Below are positions 8,748 through 16,765 of a stretch of DNA of 32,637 nucleotides, one piece after another. The stretch is from NCBI GenBank assembly GCA_944385935.1, contig CALWZC010000035.1, positions 1-32,637 on the forward strand, given 5' to 3'. Source of the DNA: an uncultured Anaerofilum sp. (GTDB lineage: Bacteria; Bacillota; Clostridia; Oscillospirales; Ruminococcaceae). The notes beneath the pieces were generated by a model, which was not told where the DNA came from, did not search any database, and was given only the letters and a program-made list of their open reading frames with translations. The first letter of the stretch is position 1. The number at the start of each line of letters is the position of its first letter. Position numbers and translations under genes: made by a program.

Positions 8748-9082
8748 AGTATTTCCTCTCCTTTTAAAACTGTGGGAATCCCATAGAATACGCGGATAAC
8801 GGTATCCGCTTTTTGGGCAAGCAGACAGGCAAGCCGCCCAGCAGCCTCACGGGCCGCACGTTCTTCGGCGGTGGCGGGTACAATGCCTCCTCCCACCTCA
8901 GTGGCAATGACCACCTGTTTTTGAGAAAGTTTCTCTACCAGCTGCTCTAGATTTTCACAACCAGCTGCTAGGTCTTGCACATTCCACATAGCATTCCGAG
9001 AGAGGGATTCCTCGTCCCAGTGCATCCATTCTTTCACAAATGTCTTTTTTCCGCTGTAAAGCGGCCCTGTCACGAAAACCAT
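8744..9082 (-). CDS. Short CobU-like P-loop protein, 112 aa
   Basis: This small protein looks like a trimmed CobU, the adenosylcobinamide kinase/guanylyltransferase. It opens MVFVTGPLYSGKKTFVKEWM, with a P-loop-like GPLYSGKKT, and contains VVIATEVGGGIVPATAEERA, which matches the NEVGxGIVP signature of standard CobU. It ends VIRVFYGIPTVLKG, equivalent to CobU's V.GIP..LK. The middle of CobU (HR..R...W and the DCLTLW region, including the guanylylated histidine) is missing. The start at 9082 has GGAGGG 7-12 bases upstream and overlaps cobS by 13 bases; upstream in-frame starts lack a site. A full-length CobU is encoded at 9852-10382, so this is a second, divergent copy with an unknown role, possibly a kinase-only or regulatory subunit. 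Confidence 0.75.
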   Translation of the reverse strand: MVFVTGPLYSGKKTFVKEWMHWDEESLSRNAMWNVQDLAAGCENLEQLVEKLSQKQVVIATEVGGGIVPATAEERAAREAAGRLACLLAQKADTVIRVFYGIPTVLKGEEIL

Positions 9083-9855
9083 TTCATTCCCTCCAACAGC
9101 TGTACTGCGGCCAGTGCACCCAGCATCCAAATTTCTGCTCGCTGTAAAAACCAGCCAGCCAGATCACCGGTGATACCACCAAATTGCTTTAATGCAATGC
9201 AGTAATACCGCCACATCACCCAGCCTGCCACCAGTACCATAGCAGCACCAGCTAGACTGCCTACCACAATCAAAGCCACTGCCAGTGACACCGAAGCTAC
9301 TGCCAATACAGTGCGAACCTTCTTTTTATCTGCAGCCGTGGCAAAGGTGTAGGCAAGGCCGGTATTTTTGGCAAGGGGAAACGCCGCATTGGCAAATCCA
9401 GAAAGGCAGCGTTCCAGCACAAAGGCAAGACCCATGCACCACAGTGCCTGGGTATTCCACTTAATGGAAGCACACAATGCGAAATACATCACAAACCATG
9501 TACAAAGCCGAATCACGGCAAAAGCACCACAGCGGGGGTCTTTTAAAATCTCCCGCTTTTTTTCTGGAGAACCATAACTTCCCAGTGCATCGCTGGTATC
9601 CGCATAGCCATCCAGATGAATACCACCGGTTATTAATACAGGAATAGCGCACAGTCCCCCTGCCCGTAACAGCACAGAACCGCTAACATAATCCATCAGG
9701 ACGACCCAGCCCCAGCAGAAAAGACCGCACACGACCCCGATGAGAGGAAAGGCACAAAGTGTATAACGCATATTTTTTTCAGTCCACTCTGGCTGCGGGC
9801 AGGGAATCGCAGAAAACATGGCAAAAGCCACAGCAATGGTTTGAAAAAAGTTCAT
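9070..9855 (-). CDS. cobS: Adenosylcobinamide-GDP ribazoletransferase (cobalamin synthase, CobS), 261 aa
   Basis: This polytopic membrane enzyme condenses adenosylcobinamide-GDP with alpha-ribazole (or its phosphate), completing the cobalamin nucleotide loop. The sequence is hydrophobic throughout, with the CobS core TGGIHLDGYADTSDALGSYG (conserved acidic residues that bind Mg2+), then KKREILKDPRCGAFAVI, close to the family's LEIMKDSRxGxFG. FAMFSAIPCPQ near the start is the usual T.iPip segment. The ATG at 9855 is chosen over the frame's upstream end at 9897 because it makes an ATGA overlap with cobU and has AAGGGGAG in front. It acts at the cytoplasmic membrane together with CobU, CobT and CbiB. 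Confidence 0.95.
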   Translation of the reverse strand: MNFFQTIAVAFAMFSAIPCPQPEWTEKNMRYTLCAFPLIGVVCGLFCWGWVVLMDYVSGSVLLRAGGLCAIPVLITGGIHLDGYADTSDALGSYGSPEKKREILKDPRCGAFAVIRLCTWFVMYFALCASIKWNTQALWCMGLAFVLERCLSGFANAAFPLAKNTGLAYTFATAADKKKVRTVLAVASVSLAVALIVVGSLAGAAMVLVAGWVMWRYYCIALKQFGGITGDLAGWFLQRAEIWMLGALAAVQLLEGMKWFS

Positions 9856-10382
9856 GTTGTTCTCCCCTTTCCCTTGTGGCGTACAGGAACCCCGCACACC
9901 ACTTCATACACGATATTTGCTTCTTTTGCCAGCATCCAGTTCACTTGTGCCAGTATCCGTAAATATCGCAGGGTGTCTCCTTTATAATCAGAACCGCCAC
10001 TAAATACCTCATTGGAAACGATGACCAACTCTTCACATTGGCTTGTTAAATGAAGGATTCCCTGGTGGATAGACTCCACCGCAGCATCCCCGGCACCATC
10101 TAAGCTGTATAGTTCATTGGCTACCAGATTGCTCATGCATTCCAACAATACCACCCCTTTTTGGGGCAGCGTAACCTGTTCCAAATTCACAAAGCACTCC
10201 ACTGTTTTGAACTGCTTTTTTGCCCGCATTTCCCGGTGGCGGCGAATACGCTCCCGACACTCGTCGTCAAAGGGTTGCATGGTGGCAATATAATACCGGG
10301 GCCGGTTTCCGGCATCTAGCACCAGCCTTTCGGCAAACTCACTTTTTCCGGAGGCTGCGCCTCCAATTACTAACGTCATCAT
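9852..10382 (-). CDS. cobU: Adenosylcobinamide kinase / adenosylcobinamide-phosphate guanylyltransferase (CobU), 176 aa
   Basis: The bifunctional enzyme phosphorylates adenosylcobinamide and converts the phosphate to the GDP form used by CobS. The P-loop is LVIGGAASGKSEFAERL, followed by YYIATMQPFDDECRERIRRH (YiAT...D.E...RI..HR), the VVLLECMSNLVANEL segment in place of VLvDCLTLWLsN, and VNWMLAKEANIVYEVVCGVP at the C-terminus. Where most CobU have SNEVGxGIVP, this one has SNEVFSGGSDYKGDTLRYLR, a variant form. Its length is normal (about 175-185). An ATG at 10382 or the next codon 10379 is the start; the frame's first codon 10385 is TTG. It overlaps both cobT (upstream) and cobS (ATGA). Confidence 0.93.
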   Translation of the reverse strand: MMTLVIGGAASGKSEFAERLVLDAGNRPRYYIATMQPFDDECRERIRRHREMRAKKQFKTVECFVNLEQVTLPQKGVVLLECMSNLVANELYSLDGAGDAAVESIHQGILHLTSQCEELVIVSNEVFSGGSDYKGDTLRYLRILAQVNWMLAKEANIVYEVVCGVPVRHKGKGRTT

Positions 10383-11461
10383 CAAGAGTCACCATATGGA
10401 ACATAATGCTCAATGCCACCCTGTTCGAAGGTATAACTTTCCTGATACACAGTACAGGCCATATCCAGAAGAGGCATAGCGGCCACAGCACCTGTACCCT
10501 CACCCAGCCGCATCCCGGCGGTAATCAGAGGCTGGCAGTGCAAAGCTTCCAGCACCATGCGGCCCGCAGGCTCAGCAGAAACATGGCTGGCAAAGATGGC
10601 TTTTTCCGCTTTGGGACACATCCGAAGAGCACACAAAGCGGCAATTGTGCTGATAAACCCATCAGCTAACACTGGCACATTATAAATAGCACCACCCAAG
10701 AACATACCACACATTCCGCCAATATCAAAGCCACCCACTTTAGAAATGATATCCAACGGATCGTTGGAGTCTGGCTGATTCCGGGAAATGGCCTTTTCAA
10801 TAGTGTGGATTTTTCGCTGCAAGCCTTCCTGAGAAAGCCCTGCACCACGGCCAGTCATTTCGGTGACCGATTTCTGTAGAAGTACACAAGCAACTGCACT
10901 GGAAGTTGTGGTATTGCCGATGCCCATTTCCCCAGTAGCCAACAATCGAATGCCCTGTTTCTTCTGCTCCCGCACCAGTTCGATTCCTGTAAGAACGGCC
11001 TGTGCTGCCTGCTCCCGAGTCATGGCGGGACCTTGTGAAATATCATAGGTGCCATTGGCAATTCGGCGATTAAGGACACCTTCTGTTGGTGGAAAATTTA
11101 GTACTCCCATATCTACTGGTACCACTTTACAATTGGCAACTGCTGCCATCCGGCACACGGAAGTACGTTTCATTGCCAAATTTTTGGCGACAGCAGCGGT
11201 CACATTGCTACCAGATTGGGTCACACCCTGGGCTACCACCCCATTATCGGCACACAGCACTAGAACAGCCCGGGGAAAGAGGCTAATTTTTGTACTGCCA
11301 GTAAGGGCAGCGATATTTTCAATAGCGGTTTCCAAAAGGCCAAGACTTCCCAATGGTTTGGCGCAGTCATTCCATTTACTATGAGCTTCCTCCCGAGCTT
11401 TTTCATCTGGCTCGCTGACAGTTTGCAGCAGTTGCTGCAATTTCTGTTCATTCTGTTCCAT
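10382..11461 (-). CDS. cobT: Nicotinate-nucleotide-dimethylbenzimidazole phosphoribosyltransferase (CobT), 359 aa
   Basis: CobT transfers phosphoribose from nicotinate mononucleotide to the lower-ligand base, giving alpha-ribazole phosphate. Landmarks are WNDCAKPLGSLGLLETAIEN (family K..GSLG.LE), VLVLCADNGVVAQGVTQSGS (the ADHGV-type active-site motif, here ADNGV), GEMGIGNTTTSSAVACVLL (phosphoribose contact), GGFDIGGMCGMFLGGA, and the catalytic glutamate region RLGEGTGAVAAMPLLD near the C-terminus. Length is typical (350-360). The ATG at 11461 has GGGGAGG upstream; the frame extends to 11503 but without a site there. The ADNGV form in place of ADHGV is a small departure. No bza genes for making dimethylbenzimidazole are present, so the lower ligand is not defined by this window. 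Confidence 0.95.
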   Translation of the reverse strand: MEQNEQKLQQLLQTVSEPDEKAREEAHSKWNDCAKPLGSLGLLETAIENIAALTGSTKISLFPRAVLVLCADNGVVAQGVTQSGSNVTAAVAKNLAMKRTSVCRMAAVANCKVVPVDMGVLNFPPTEGVLNRRIANGTYDISQGPAMTREQAAQAVLTGIELVREQKKQGIRLLATGEMGIGNTTTSSAVACVLLQKSVTEMTGRGAGLSQEGLQRKIHTIEKAISRNQPDSNDPLDIISKVGGFDIGGMCGMFLGGAIYNVPVLADGFISTIAALCALRMCPKAEKAIFASHVSAEPAGRMVLEALHCQPLITAGMRLGEGTGAVAAMPLLDMACTVYQESYTFEQGGIEHYVPYGDS

Positions 11462-11509
11462 TCTGATTCCTCCCCTATAGCGTACACCTGAAATGTGGCA
11501 CATTTTTAA

Positions 11510-12862
11510 TTATTGCTCTTTGCTGTATTTGGCTGCGGCCTCCACAAACCGCTTCCCCCACTGAGGATTCCCCCAAAAATACAAATGTGGGAATGCAGCA
11601 TACAGGTTTTTCTCCCCAAAACCACATTGCCAGCTTCTGCCCGAAATAGGCTTTTCTGCTACAAAACTCTCTCCGTTTTTGGTGGAATCCCAATAGTGGA
11701 ATTCATGCACTGGGATTTGTTCTCCTTTGGCAAAAAGCAAACTATCCTTTTTTGCCGTCAAATGGGAATACCCAAAACGTACCAGCTTTTCCTTTTTTAT
11801 GCCATCTCCAAGAAGTACCCCGGCCATGGGAAAAGCCTCTCCGGTTTTGTCCTCTAGACTTTTCCCCAGATAAAGAAACCCGCCGCATTCTGCCACGGTA
11901 GGCAGACCATTTTCAATGGCTTTCTGAATGGCTTCCCGCATGGTTACATTTTGGGAAAGCTGCTGGGCGTACAATTCTGGATAACCACCTGGCAGATACA
12001 GCCCGCCGATATTTTCTGGTAAACTGGTATCATGCAGAGGACTAAACTCGACAAGTTCCGCTCCGGCATCCCGGAAAGTGTCCAGTGTTTCTGCGTAAGT
12101 AAAGCAAAATGCTTCGTCGTGAGCCACAGCAATACGGGCTTTTTCAGGGGGATGAATTGGGTTTAGAGTACTTTTTGATTCCCGGCCTGCAAACAGCTTC
12201 AGCAACCGTTCCATATCAGTGGTTTCTTCCAGCTTTTGCGCCAATGCATCAATGCACTGTTGTAGGCCCTCAATTTCCCTAGCAGTATATAGTCCCAGAT
12301 GGCGACTCTCAAAAGCGGCCTCCTCCATGTGGGGCAGATACCCCAAAACCGGCAGGCCAGTTTCCTTTTCCAGCATAGGTGCTAAACTGCGGAACAACGT
12401 AGGTGAGCAGTCGTTGAGGAAAATCCCCTGAATCCAGCTGTTTTCACGGAAACTGCAAAGCCCCTTAATCTGCGCCGCCAGTGTTAAACTGGCTCCTTTG
12501 GGACGGACAACCAGCAAAACAGGCAGTTCCAACGTGTTTGCCACATGCCATGCGCTGGCTTGGGTAGTGCTTCCGCCTACGCCGTCATAAAAGCCCATGA
12601 CCCCCTCGCACACTACGGCCTCATGACCGGAACAATGGCACTCATACAGGGCACAAAGCCGTTCTTCTCCACAAAGGAACAAATCCAGATTGTGACTCTC
12701 TACCCCTAGCACGGAACGGTGGAACATGGGGTCGATATAGTCCGGCCCACACTTAAAGGCACAGGGAGAAAATCCTCGCTTTGCCAGTACAGCAAGAAGT
12801 GCGCAGGTAACAGCAGTTTTCCCGCTGCCAGATGCAGGAGCTGCCAATAATAACTCAACCAT
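11510..12862 (-). CDS. cbiA: Cobyrinic acid a,c-diamide synthase (CbiA), 450 aa
   Basis: This glutamine-dependent amidotransferase converts the a and c carboxylates of cobyrinic acid to amides, using ATP. The N-terminal ATPase domain opens MVELLLAAPASGSGKTAVTC (P-loop APASGSGKT) and includes CAFKCGPDYIDPMFH and CEGVMGFYDG. The C-terminal amidotransferase domain has LYLPGGYPELYAQQLS, the nucleophilic cysteine in TVAECGGFLYLGKSL, and a C-terminal HLYFWGNPQWGKRFV that matches the family's H.HfwsNP end. Length fits (450-460). The start ATG at 12862, just after GGGGA, lies inside the end of cbiET (8-base overlap). Distinguished from CbiP by the KCGPDYIDP motif. Confidence 0.95.
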   Translation of the reverse strand: MVELLLAAPASGSGKTAVTCALLAVLAKRGFSPCAFKCGPDYIDPMFHRSVLGVESHNLDLFLCGEERLCALYECHCSGHEAVVCEGVMGFYDGVGGSTTQASAWHVANTLELPVLLVVRPKGASLTLAAQIKGLCSFRENSWIQGIFLNDCSPTLFRSLAPMLEKETGLPVLGYLPHMEEAAFESRHLGLYTAREIEGLQQCIDALAQKLEETTDMERLLKLFAGRESKSTLNPIHPPEKARIAVAHDEAFCFTYAETLDTFRDAGAELVEFSPLHDTSLPENIGGLYLPGGYPELYAQQLSQNVTMREAIQKAIENGLPTVAECGGFLYLGKSLEDKTGEAFPMAGVLLGDGIKKEKLVRFGYSHLTAKKDSLLFAKGEQIPVHEFHYWDSTKNGESFVAEKPISGRSWQCGFGEKNLYAAFPHLYFWGNPQWGKRFVEAAAKYSKEQ

Positions 12863-14054
12863 CGCAATTCCCCGCAATCAGAAAAATAGGATTATTGGCC
12901 ATAAGCAAATGGAGAGAACCGGCCGCTTTCCCATGGCTGATACTGATTTGGGTCACCTCTGGCTGAATGCCTCGATTTTGCAGTACATTTACTGCCTGAT
13001 AGAGCGTCTCAATGCAGATAGCCGAAATGCAGATTCGGGCTTTGGAGTTCCGATTCAACACCAGATTCACCACCTTTTCCATGGAACCTTTGGTTCCGCC
13101 GATAAACACCGCATCTGGGATTTCTAGCCCGTCCAAGACCTGCGGAGCTGTGCCCTTAATCAATTTCAAGTTCCATGCCCCCAACTTTTCCCGGTTCACT
13201 CGGATAAGTTCACACGCCTTTTCATTGCACTCTATTGCATAAGTGCGGCCCCAAGAAGCCGCCAGTGCTAGTTCGATACTCACACTGCCAGTACCAGCTC
13301 CCACATCCCATAGGATATCGTTGGGGTTAGGGGCAAGTTTTGCCATCACTGCTGCCCGTACCTCTTGTTTGGTCATAGGCACTTCTCCCCGGGTAAACAA
13401 GGAATCTGCGAAACCTGATGCTCGGCGGGTAACAGCCGGAGCAGGCTCTGCCAACAATACGCTCAGGGAGTCAAACTTCTCTTTAGCAAACTCGCCAGCA
13501 GTACCTCTACGAATACGCTGCTGAGGATAGGAAAGATTTTCCCCCACTACAACAGAAATTTCATGTAGCCCCGCCTCCGTCAGCTGACGGCAAAGTTCTG
13601 CTGGGTCAAGCTCTCCGCCGGTAAGGAAAAACACTGGTTTTCCCTGCATAACAGCTCCCACAGGGTTGCAGTCCACCCCATGAGCAGAACAAAGCAGCCA
13701 ATCCTGCCATGGTGTGCCGAGTGCTGCCGAAAGCAGTTGCACACTGGAAACGCCGGGAAAAACGGTGTAAGAAATGCCTTTGTTTTCCAGCAGAGGGATT
13801 AGAGAGCGAGTACCGGAATAAAAACCAGTATCTCCACTGTAGAGCACCACACAACCCTCTCCATGAGATTGAATAACCTCAAGGATTTCCCCTGGGCGGG
13901 TAGCTGACACACGGTTTTTTGTGTAGGTTTCGGCAAGTCCTTCTAGGAGTCTCTGGGCCCCGATGATACAGGAGGCATTTTCTAGCACCCGCCGGCAATC
14001 CTCAGTCATGGTACCCCAGCTTCCCCCGCCGGACGCTGCTAATATCACCTGCAT
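12855..14054 (-). CDS. cbiET: Fused CbiE-CbiT: cobalt-precorrin-7 C5-methyltransferase / cobalt-precorrin-6B C15-methyltransferase, 399 aa
   Basis: The product is a CobL-like fusion. Residues about 1-205 are a tetrapyrrole methylase (CbiE): VVLYSGDTGFYSG, FPGVSSVQLLSAALGTPWQD and the SAM-binding FFLTGGELDP. Residues about 215-399 are a Rossmann methyltransferase (CbiT): FTRGEVPMTKQEVRAAVMAK, then ILWDVGAGTGSVSIELALAA (SAM glycine loop) and AVFIGGTKGSMEKVVN. CbiT methylates C15 and decarboxylates the acetate side chain; CbiE methylates C5. Neighbours are cbiJ upstream (10-base overlap) and cbiA downstream. Fusion of these two domains is common in Firmicutes. The start ATG at 14054 agrees with the first residue of CbiE proteins. 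Confidence 0.95.
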   Translation of the reverse strand: MQVILAASGGGSWGTMTEDCRRVLENASCIIGAQRLLEGLAETYTKNRVSATRPGEILEVIQSHGEGCVVLYSGDTGFYSGTRSLIPLLENKGISYTVFPGVSSVQLLSAALGTPWQDWLLCSAHGVDCNPVGAVMQGKPVFFLTGGELDPAELCRQLTEAGLHEISVVVGENLSYPQQRIRRGTAGEFAKEKFDSLSVLLAEPAPAVTRRASGFADSLFTRGEVPMTKQEVRAAVMAKLAPNPNDILWDVGAGTGSVSIELALAASWGRTYAIECNEKACELIRVNREKLGAWNLKLIKGTAPQVLDGLEIPDAVFIGGTKGSMEKVVNLVLNRNSKARICISAICIETLYQAVNVLQNRGIQPEVTQISISHGKAAGSLHLLMANNPIFLIAGNCDG

Positions 14055-14788
14055 CCCATCATCTCCTTACAAAATTCCAAAATAGATTCATAGGGTTCTC
14101 CGTCCTCTTTTGGACGGCGAATGATTACCAAATGCGCTCCAGTTTCTTGTGCGGCTTTTGCCTTTTCTGCAAAGCCTCCCGCCATGCCGCCGTCCTTCGT
14201 CACCAGCCATCCAATAGAAAACTGATGAATCAGTGCCACGTTTAGTTCATAGGAAAAAGGACCCTGCATGGCAATAACATTGCTCCGAGGAATCCCCATC
14301 TGCTCACAAGCAACCAGACTTTCCTGCATTGGCAATACCCGAGGATACAGGCGCTGCCGCTCTACCTGTGAAAAAGCTCCTAACTCCTTAGCACCGGTAG
14401 TAAGGAGGATGTTTCCCTCTGTGTCCAACAAAAACTGGTCGGCATCTGCGGTGGAATCTACTAAAATGCAGTTCGGAGGCAATTCACTTTCTTGGCGTAG
14501 AAGCCTGCGATAGGGGACGTTTGCTATTTCCGCTGCCTTGCGGATATTCTGGCTGGCTTCTCTGGCATAAGGGTGGGTGGCATCAATGCACAAATTGCAA
14601 CCCATCAGTACCTTTGCCATCTCCCCCACATCCATTCTGCCGGAAATAGTCTGGGTACCCGGAACGTGCTCCTGCATGATTTTCCCATATTCTGTGGCGA
14701 CACACACCACCGTTTCGGCACCCATGGCCGCAGTTTCAGCGGAAAGCTGCCGGCCTTCAGTGGTACCACTAAAAATTACCACTCGCAT
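14045..14788 (-). CDS. cbiJ: Cobalt-precorrin-6A reductase (CbiJ/CobK), 247 aa
   Basis: This NADH- or NADPH-dependent enzyme reduces the macrocycle of (cobalt-)precorrin-6A to 6B. The opening MRVVIFSGTTEGRQLSAETA is the family's GTxEGrxL nucleotide-binding start. Further landmarks are CIDATHPYAREASQNIRKAA (conserved DATHPyA), LLTTGAKELGAFSQVERQRL (TTGsk.L), VLPMQESLVACEQMGIPRSN and the substrate loop LVTKDGGMAGGFAEKAKAAQ (TKdSG..gg...K). Length is typical at about 250. It overlaps the cbiH end by 13 bases and the cbiET start by 10, so translation is probably coupled. Confidence 0.95.
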   Translation of the reverse strand: MRVVIFSGTTEGRQLSAETAAMGAETVVCVATEYGKIMQEHVPGTQTISGRMDVGEMAKVLMGCNLCIDATHPYAREASQNIRKAAEIANVPYRRLLRQESELPPNCILVDSTADADQFLLDTEGNILLTTGAKELGAFSQVERQRLYPRVLPMQESLVACEQMGIPRSNVIAMQGPFSYELNVALIHQFSIGWLVTKDGGMAGGFAEKAKAAQETGAHLVIIRRPKEDGEPYESILEFCKEMMGCR

Positions 14789-15519
14789 TTTTTCTCATAC
14801 CCCCGGGGGGTCACCATCCGCCCAGAAATCTCCTGGGTGGTAGAAGAACCAATGAACACTGTGGTGAACATATCCAGTTTTGCCTCCCGAAGCTCTTTCA
14901 AAGAAAGCATCTGTGCGCTCTGACCTTCCCGGCCAATGTTACGTACCCAGCCGCAGACGGTATCAGGGGATTTTCCCTCTGCTAGCAGAATATCACAGGC
15001 CTTAGCCAGATAATCCGCCCGCTTATGGGAGCTAGGGTTATACAGGCATAGACAGAAATCTCCCCACACCGCACAGCGCAGCCGCTTTTCGATAACTTCC
15101 CATGGGGTTAGAAGGTCCGAGAGGGAAATTACACAGAAATCATGACCCAGCGGTGCACCTAGCACAGCTCCACCAGAAAGAGCTGCTGTAACCCCTGCTA
15201 CCACTTGAATTTCCACACCGGGATACTGGGGAGATAACTGGAGCAGCAGTCCTGCCATACCATACACACCGGCGTCACCGCTGCACACCAGTGCCACATC
15301 TTTTCCATTCTGCGCTGTTTCCATGGCCCAGCGGCATCGGTCTAACTCTTTTTTCATGGGAGAAGTGTAGATTTCCTTTTCAGGGAACAAAGGTGCTATC
15401 AAATCCACATATACAATATAGCCGCACAACACTTGTACCTTCTCTAGTACTTCTCGGGCCTGCCCTGTAAGGAACTGCTCTCCTCCGGGGCCAAGGCCCA
15501 CAACATATAATGTATTCAT
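14776..15519 (-). CDS. cbiH: Cobalt-factor III / precorrin-3B C17-methyltransferase (CbiH), 247 aa
   Basis: CbiH methylates C17 and drives ring contraction in the anaerobic route. It is a tetrapyrrole methylase: MNTLYVVGLGPGGEQFLTGQ, VLCGYIVYVDLIAPLFPEKE, VALVCSGDAGVYGMAGLLLQ, VVAGVTAALSGGAVLGAPLG and LCLYNPSSHKRADYL. The PGG-type opening and the CGY..Y segment separate CbiH from the other methylases in this operon. The frame is open to 15582, but the ATG at 15519 follows AAGAGGATGAGC and starts where the family begins. A gap of 35 bases follows cbiG; it overlaps cbiJ by 13 bases. Confidence 0.95.
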   Translation of the reverse strand: MNTLYVVGLGPGGEQFLTGQAREVLEKVQVLCGYIVYVDLIAPLFPEKEIYTSPMKKELDRCRWAMETAQNGKDVALVCSGDAGVYGMAGLLLQLSPQYPGVEIQVVAGVTAALSGGAVLGAPLGHDFCVISLSDLLTPWEVIEKRLRCAVWGDFCLCLYNPSSHKRADYLAKACDILLAEGKSPDTVCGWVRNIGREGQSAQMLSLKELREAKLDMFTTVFIGSSTTQEISGRMVTPRGYEKKCEW

Positions 15520-15554
15520 GCTCATCCTCTTCTTTCGTGGGAAATTTCCGACAA

Positions 15555-16544
15555 TTACCGATTCCAGTTCCAGTCTAGCCACAAGGGCTTTTCTGCTGCT
15601 GCCATGGTCACGCCATCAGCAGCAAATTTTTTCACAAATAAATCGCCGTTGCTTACAAACACGGCACTGCGCTCACAGACATTATCCACGCCGGTGATTT
15701 GGCTGACAAAGGCCGACGGGGTGAATTCCCCGTGCATCTGCCAGAGCTCCTCTGCAGTACAGGTCTGAAACTCCCAGCCATGGGAACGACAAAAATCAAT
15801 CAGTCCCAGTTCTTCTTTTTTTAGGTCAATACTGGCAACAATGCAAATGCTTTCTATATGCAATCTGTTTTTCTGCAAAAAGCGTTCCAACACCGATTGA
15901 ATGGTACTTTGGGGTGTACCCTTTCGGCATCCTACTCCCAGCACGACTGTTTTCGGCACCAGCGACAGCACCGCTTTTTCCTGCCGGACACTCACCACCA
16001 CATCAGCGGGAAGGGTTTCGACAACTTCCACTCCCGACGGGCAATTTCCTTCTATAGGAGAGGGGCTATACACTTTCACACTTCCCCCAGCCAAGAGTTT
16101 GCCGGAAATGACCTTGATGTGCTGGGGGTTGATAACAGTTAATCCCTGACACCGGGCCCATTCATCCACAGCCAACACACCATTAACATCTGTTGCGGTG
16201 GTGATGACAGCCTGTGCACCGCACACTTCACTGACAGCACGGGCTAGACAGTTTGCCCCACCTAAATGACCGGAAAGTAGAGGTACGGCAAACTGGGCAC
16301 ATTCATCCACAGCCACCACAGCTGGGTCTTTCCACTTTTTTTGAATATAAGGGGCAATGGCCCGGACAGCGATACCTACTGCTCCCACGAACACCAGCCC
16401 GTCAGCATCGGCAAACTGTTTTTTTGTCCAGTCCGACAGGGAATCTGGGTTTCCGCATCGCATTACGCTGCCATTGAGGGCCTGTGCCAGAGAACTGGCA
16501 AGGGCAAAGCCCTTTTCAGTAAAGGCCAAAAACGCCAGTTTCAT
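15555..16544 (-). CDS. cbiG: Cobalt-precorrin-5A hydrolase (CbiG), 329 aa
   Basis: CbiG opens the delta-lactone of cobalt-precorrin-5A, releasing acetaldehyde (the extruded C20), a step unique to the anaerobic route. The N-terminal domain has LAFLAFTEKGFALASSLAQA and LVFVGAVGIAVRAIAPYI, then PAVVAVDECAQFAVPLLSGH and LGGANCLARAV (the GHxGGAN signature), and VITTATDVNGVLAVDEWA. The C-terminal CbiG_C domain starts VVLGVGCRKGTPQSTIQSVL. Length is in the family range. The ATG at 16544 is preceded by GGTGAG; the upstream in-frame GTG at 16553 has no site. This is the first gene after a roughly 220-bp interruption in the operon. Confidence 0.95.
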   Translation of the reverse strand: MKLAFLAFTEKGFALASSLAQALNGSVMRCGNPDSLSDWTKKQFADADGLVFVGAVGIAVRAIAPYIQKKWKDPAVVAVDECAQFAVPLLSGHLGGANCLARAVSEVCGAQAVITTATDVNGVLAVDEWARCQGLTVINPQHIKVISGKLLAGGSVKVYSPSPIEGNCPSGVEVVETLPADVVVSVRQEKAVLSLVPKTVVLGVGCRKGTPQSTIQSVLERFLQKNRLHIESICIVASIDLKKEELGLIDFCRSHGWEFQTCTAEELWQMHGEFTPSAFVSQITGVDNVCERSAVFVSNGDLFVKKFAADGVTMAAAEKPLWLDWNWNR

Positions 16545-16765
16545 CTTTCTCACCGCCAGTCTTTTCTAAATATGAATTGTGATATTTTTGTATATGGGGA
16601 AAATAGGGGGTGACTATATTCCTAACAAAACAGGGCCTTTTTTCTTTCAAAAAGGAGAAAGAGAAAGTCAAGGCTTTGTTTTCTAAAGTTGACGCAAACA
16701 TCAAACTTTGAGCCCCTTTGGAAATCCGATCACTAGGAAGTGCTATCCAGACATACTAGTATTAT
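16545..16765. other. Intergenic gap inside the cob operon
   Basis: This is the only sizeable break in the 19-kb operon. It contains no gene. On the minus strand there is an imperfect hairpin near 16681-16714 (AAAGTTTGA against TCAACTTT) and a TTGACT about 30 bases further on, but I see no good -10 for an internal promoter. A polypurine/polypyrimidine stretch lies at about 16637-16668. Confidence 0.5.

Noticed and set aside
16516-16704. 62-codon minus-strand frame at the cbiF-cbiG gap
   Set aside because: It overlaps the cbiG start in another frame and has no recognisable domain.
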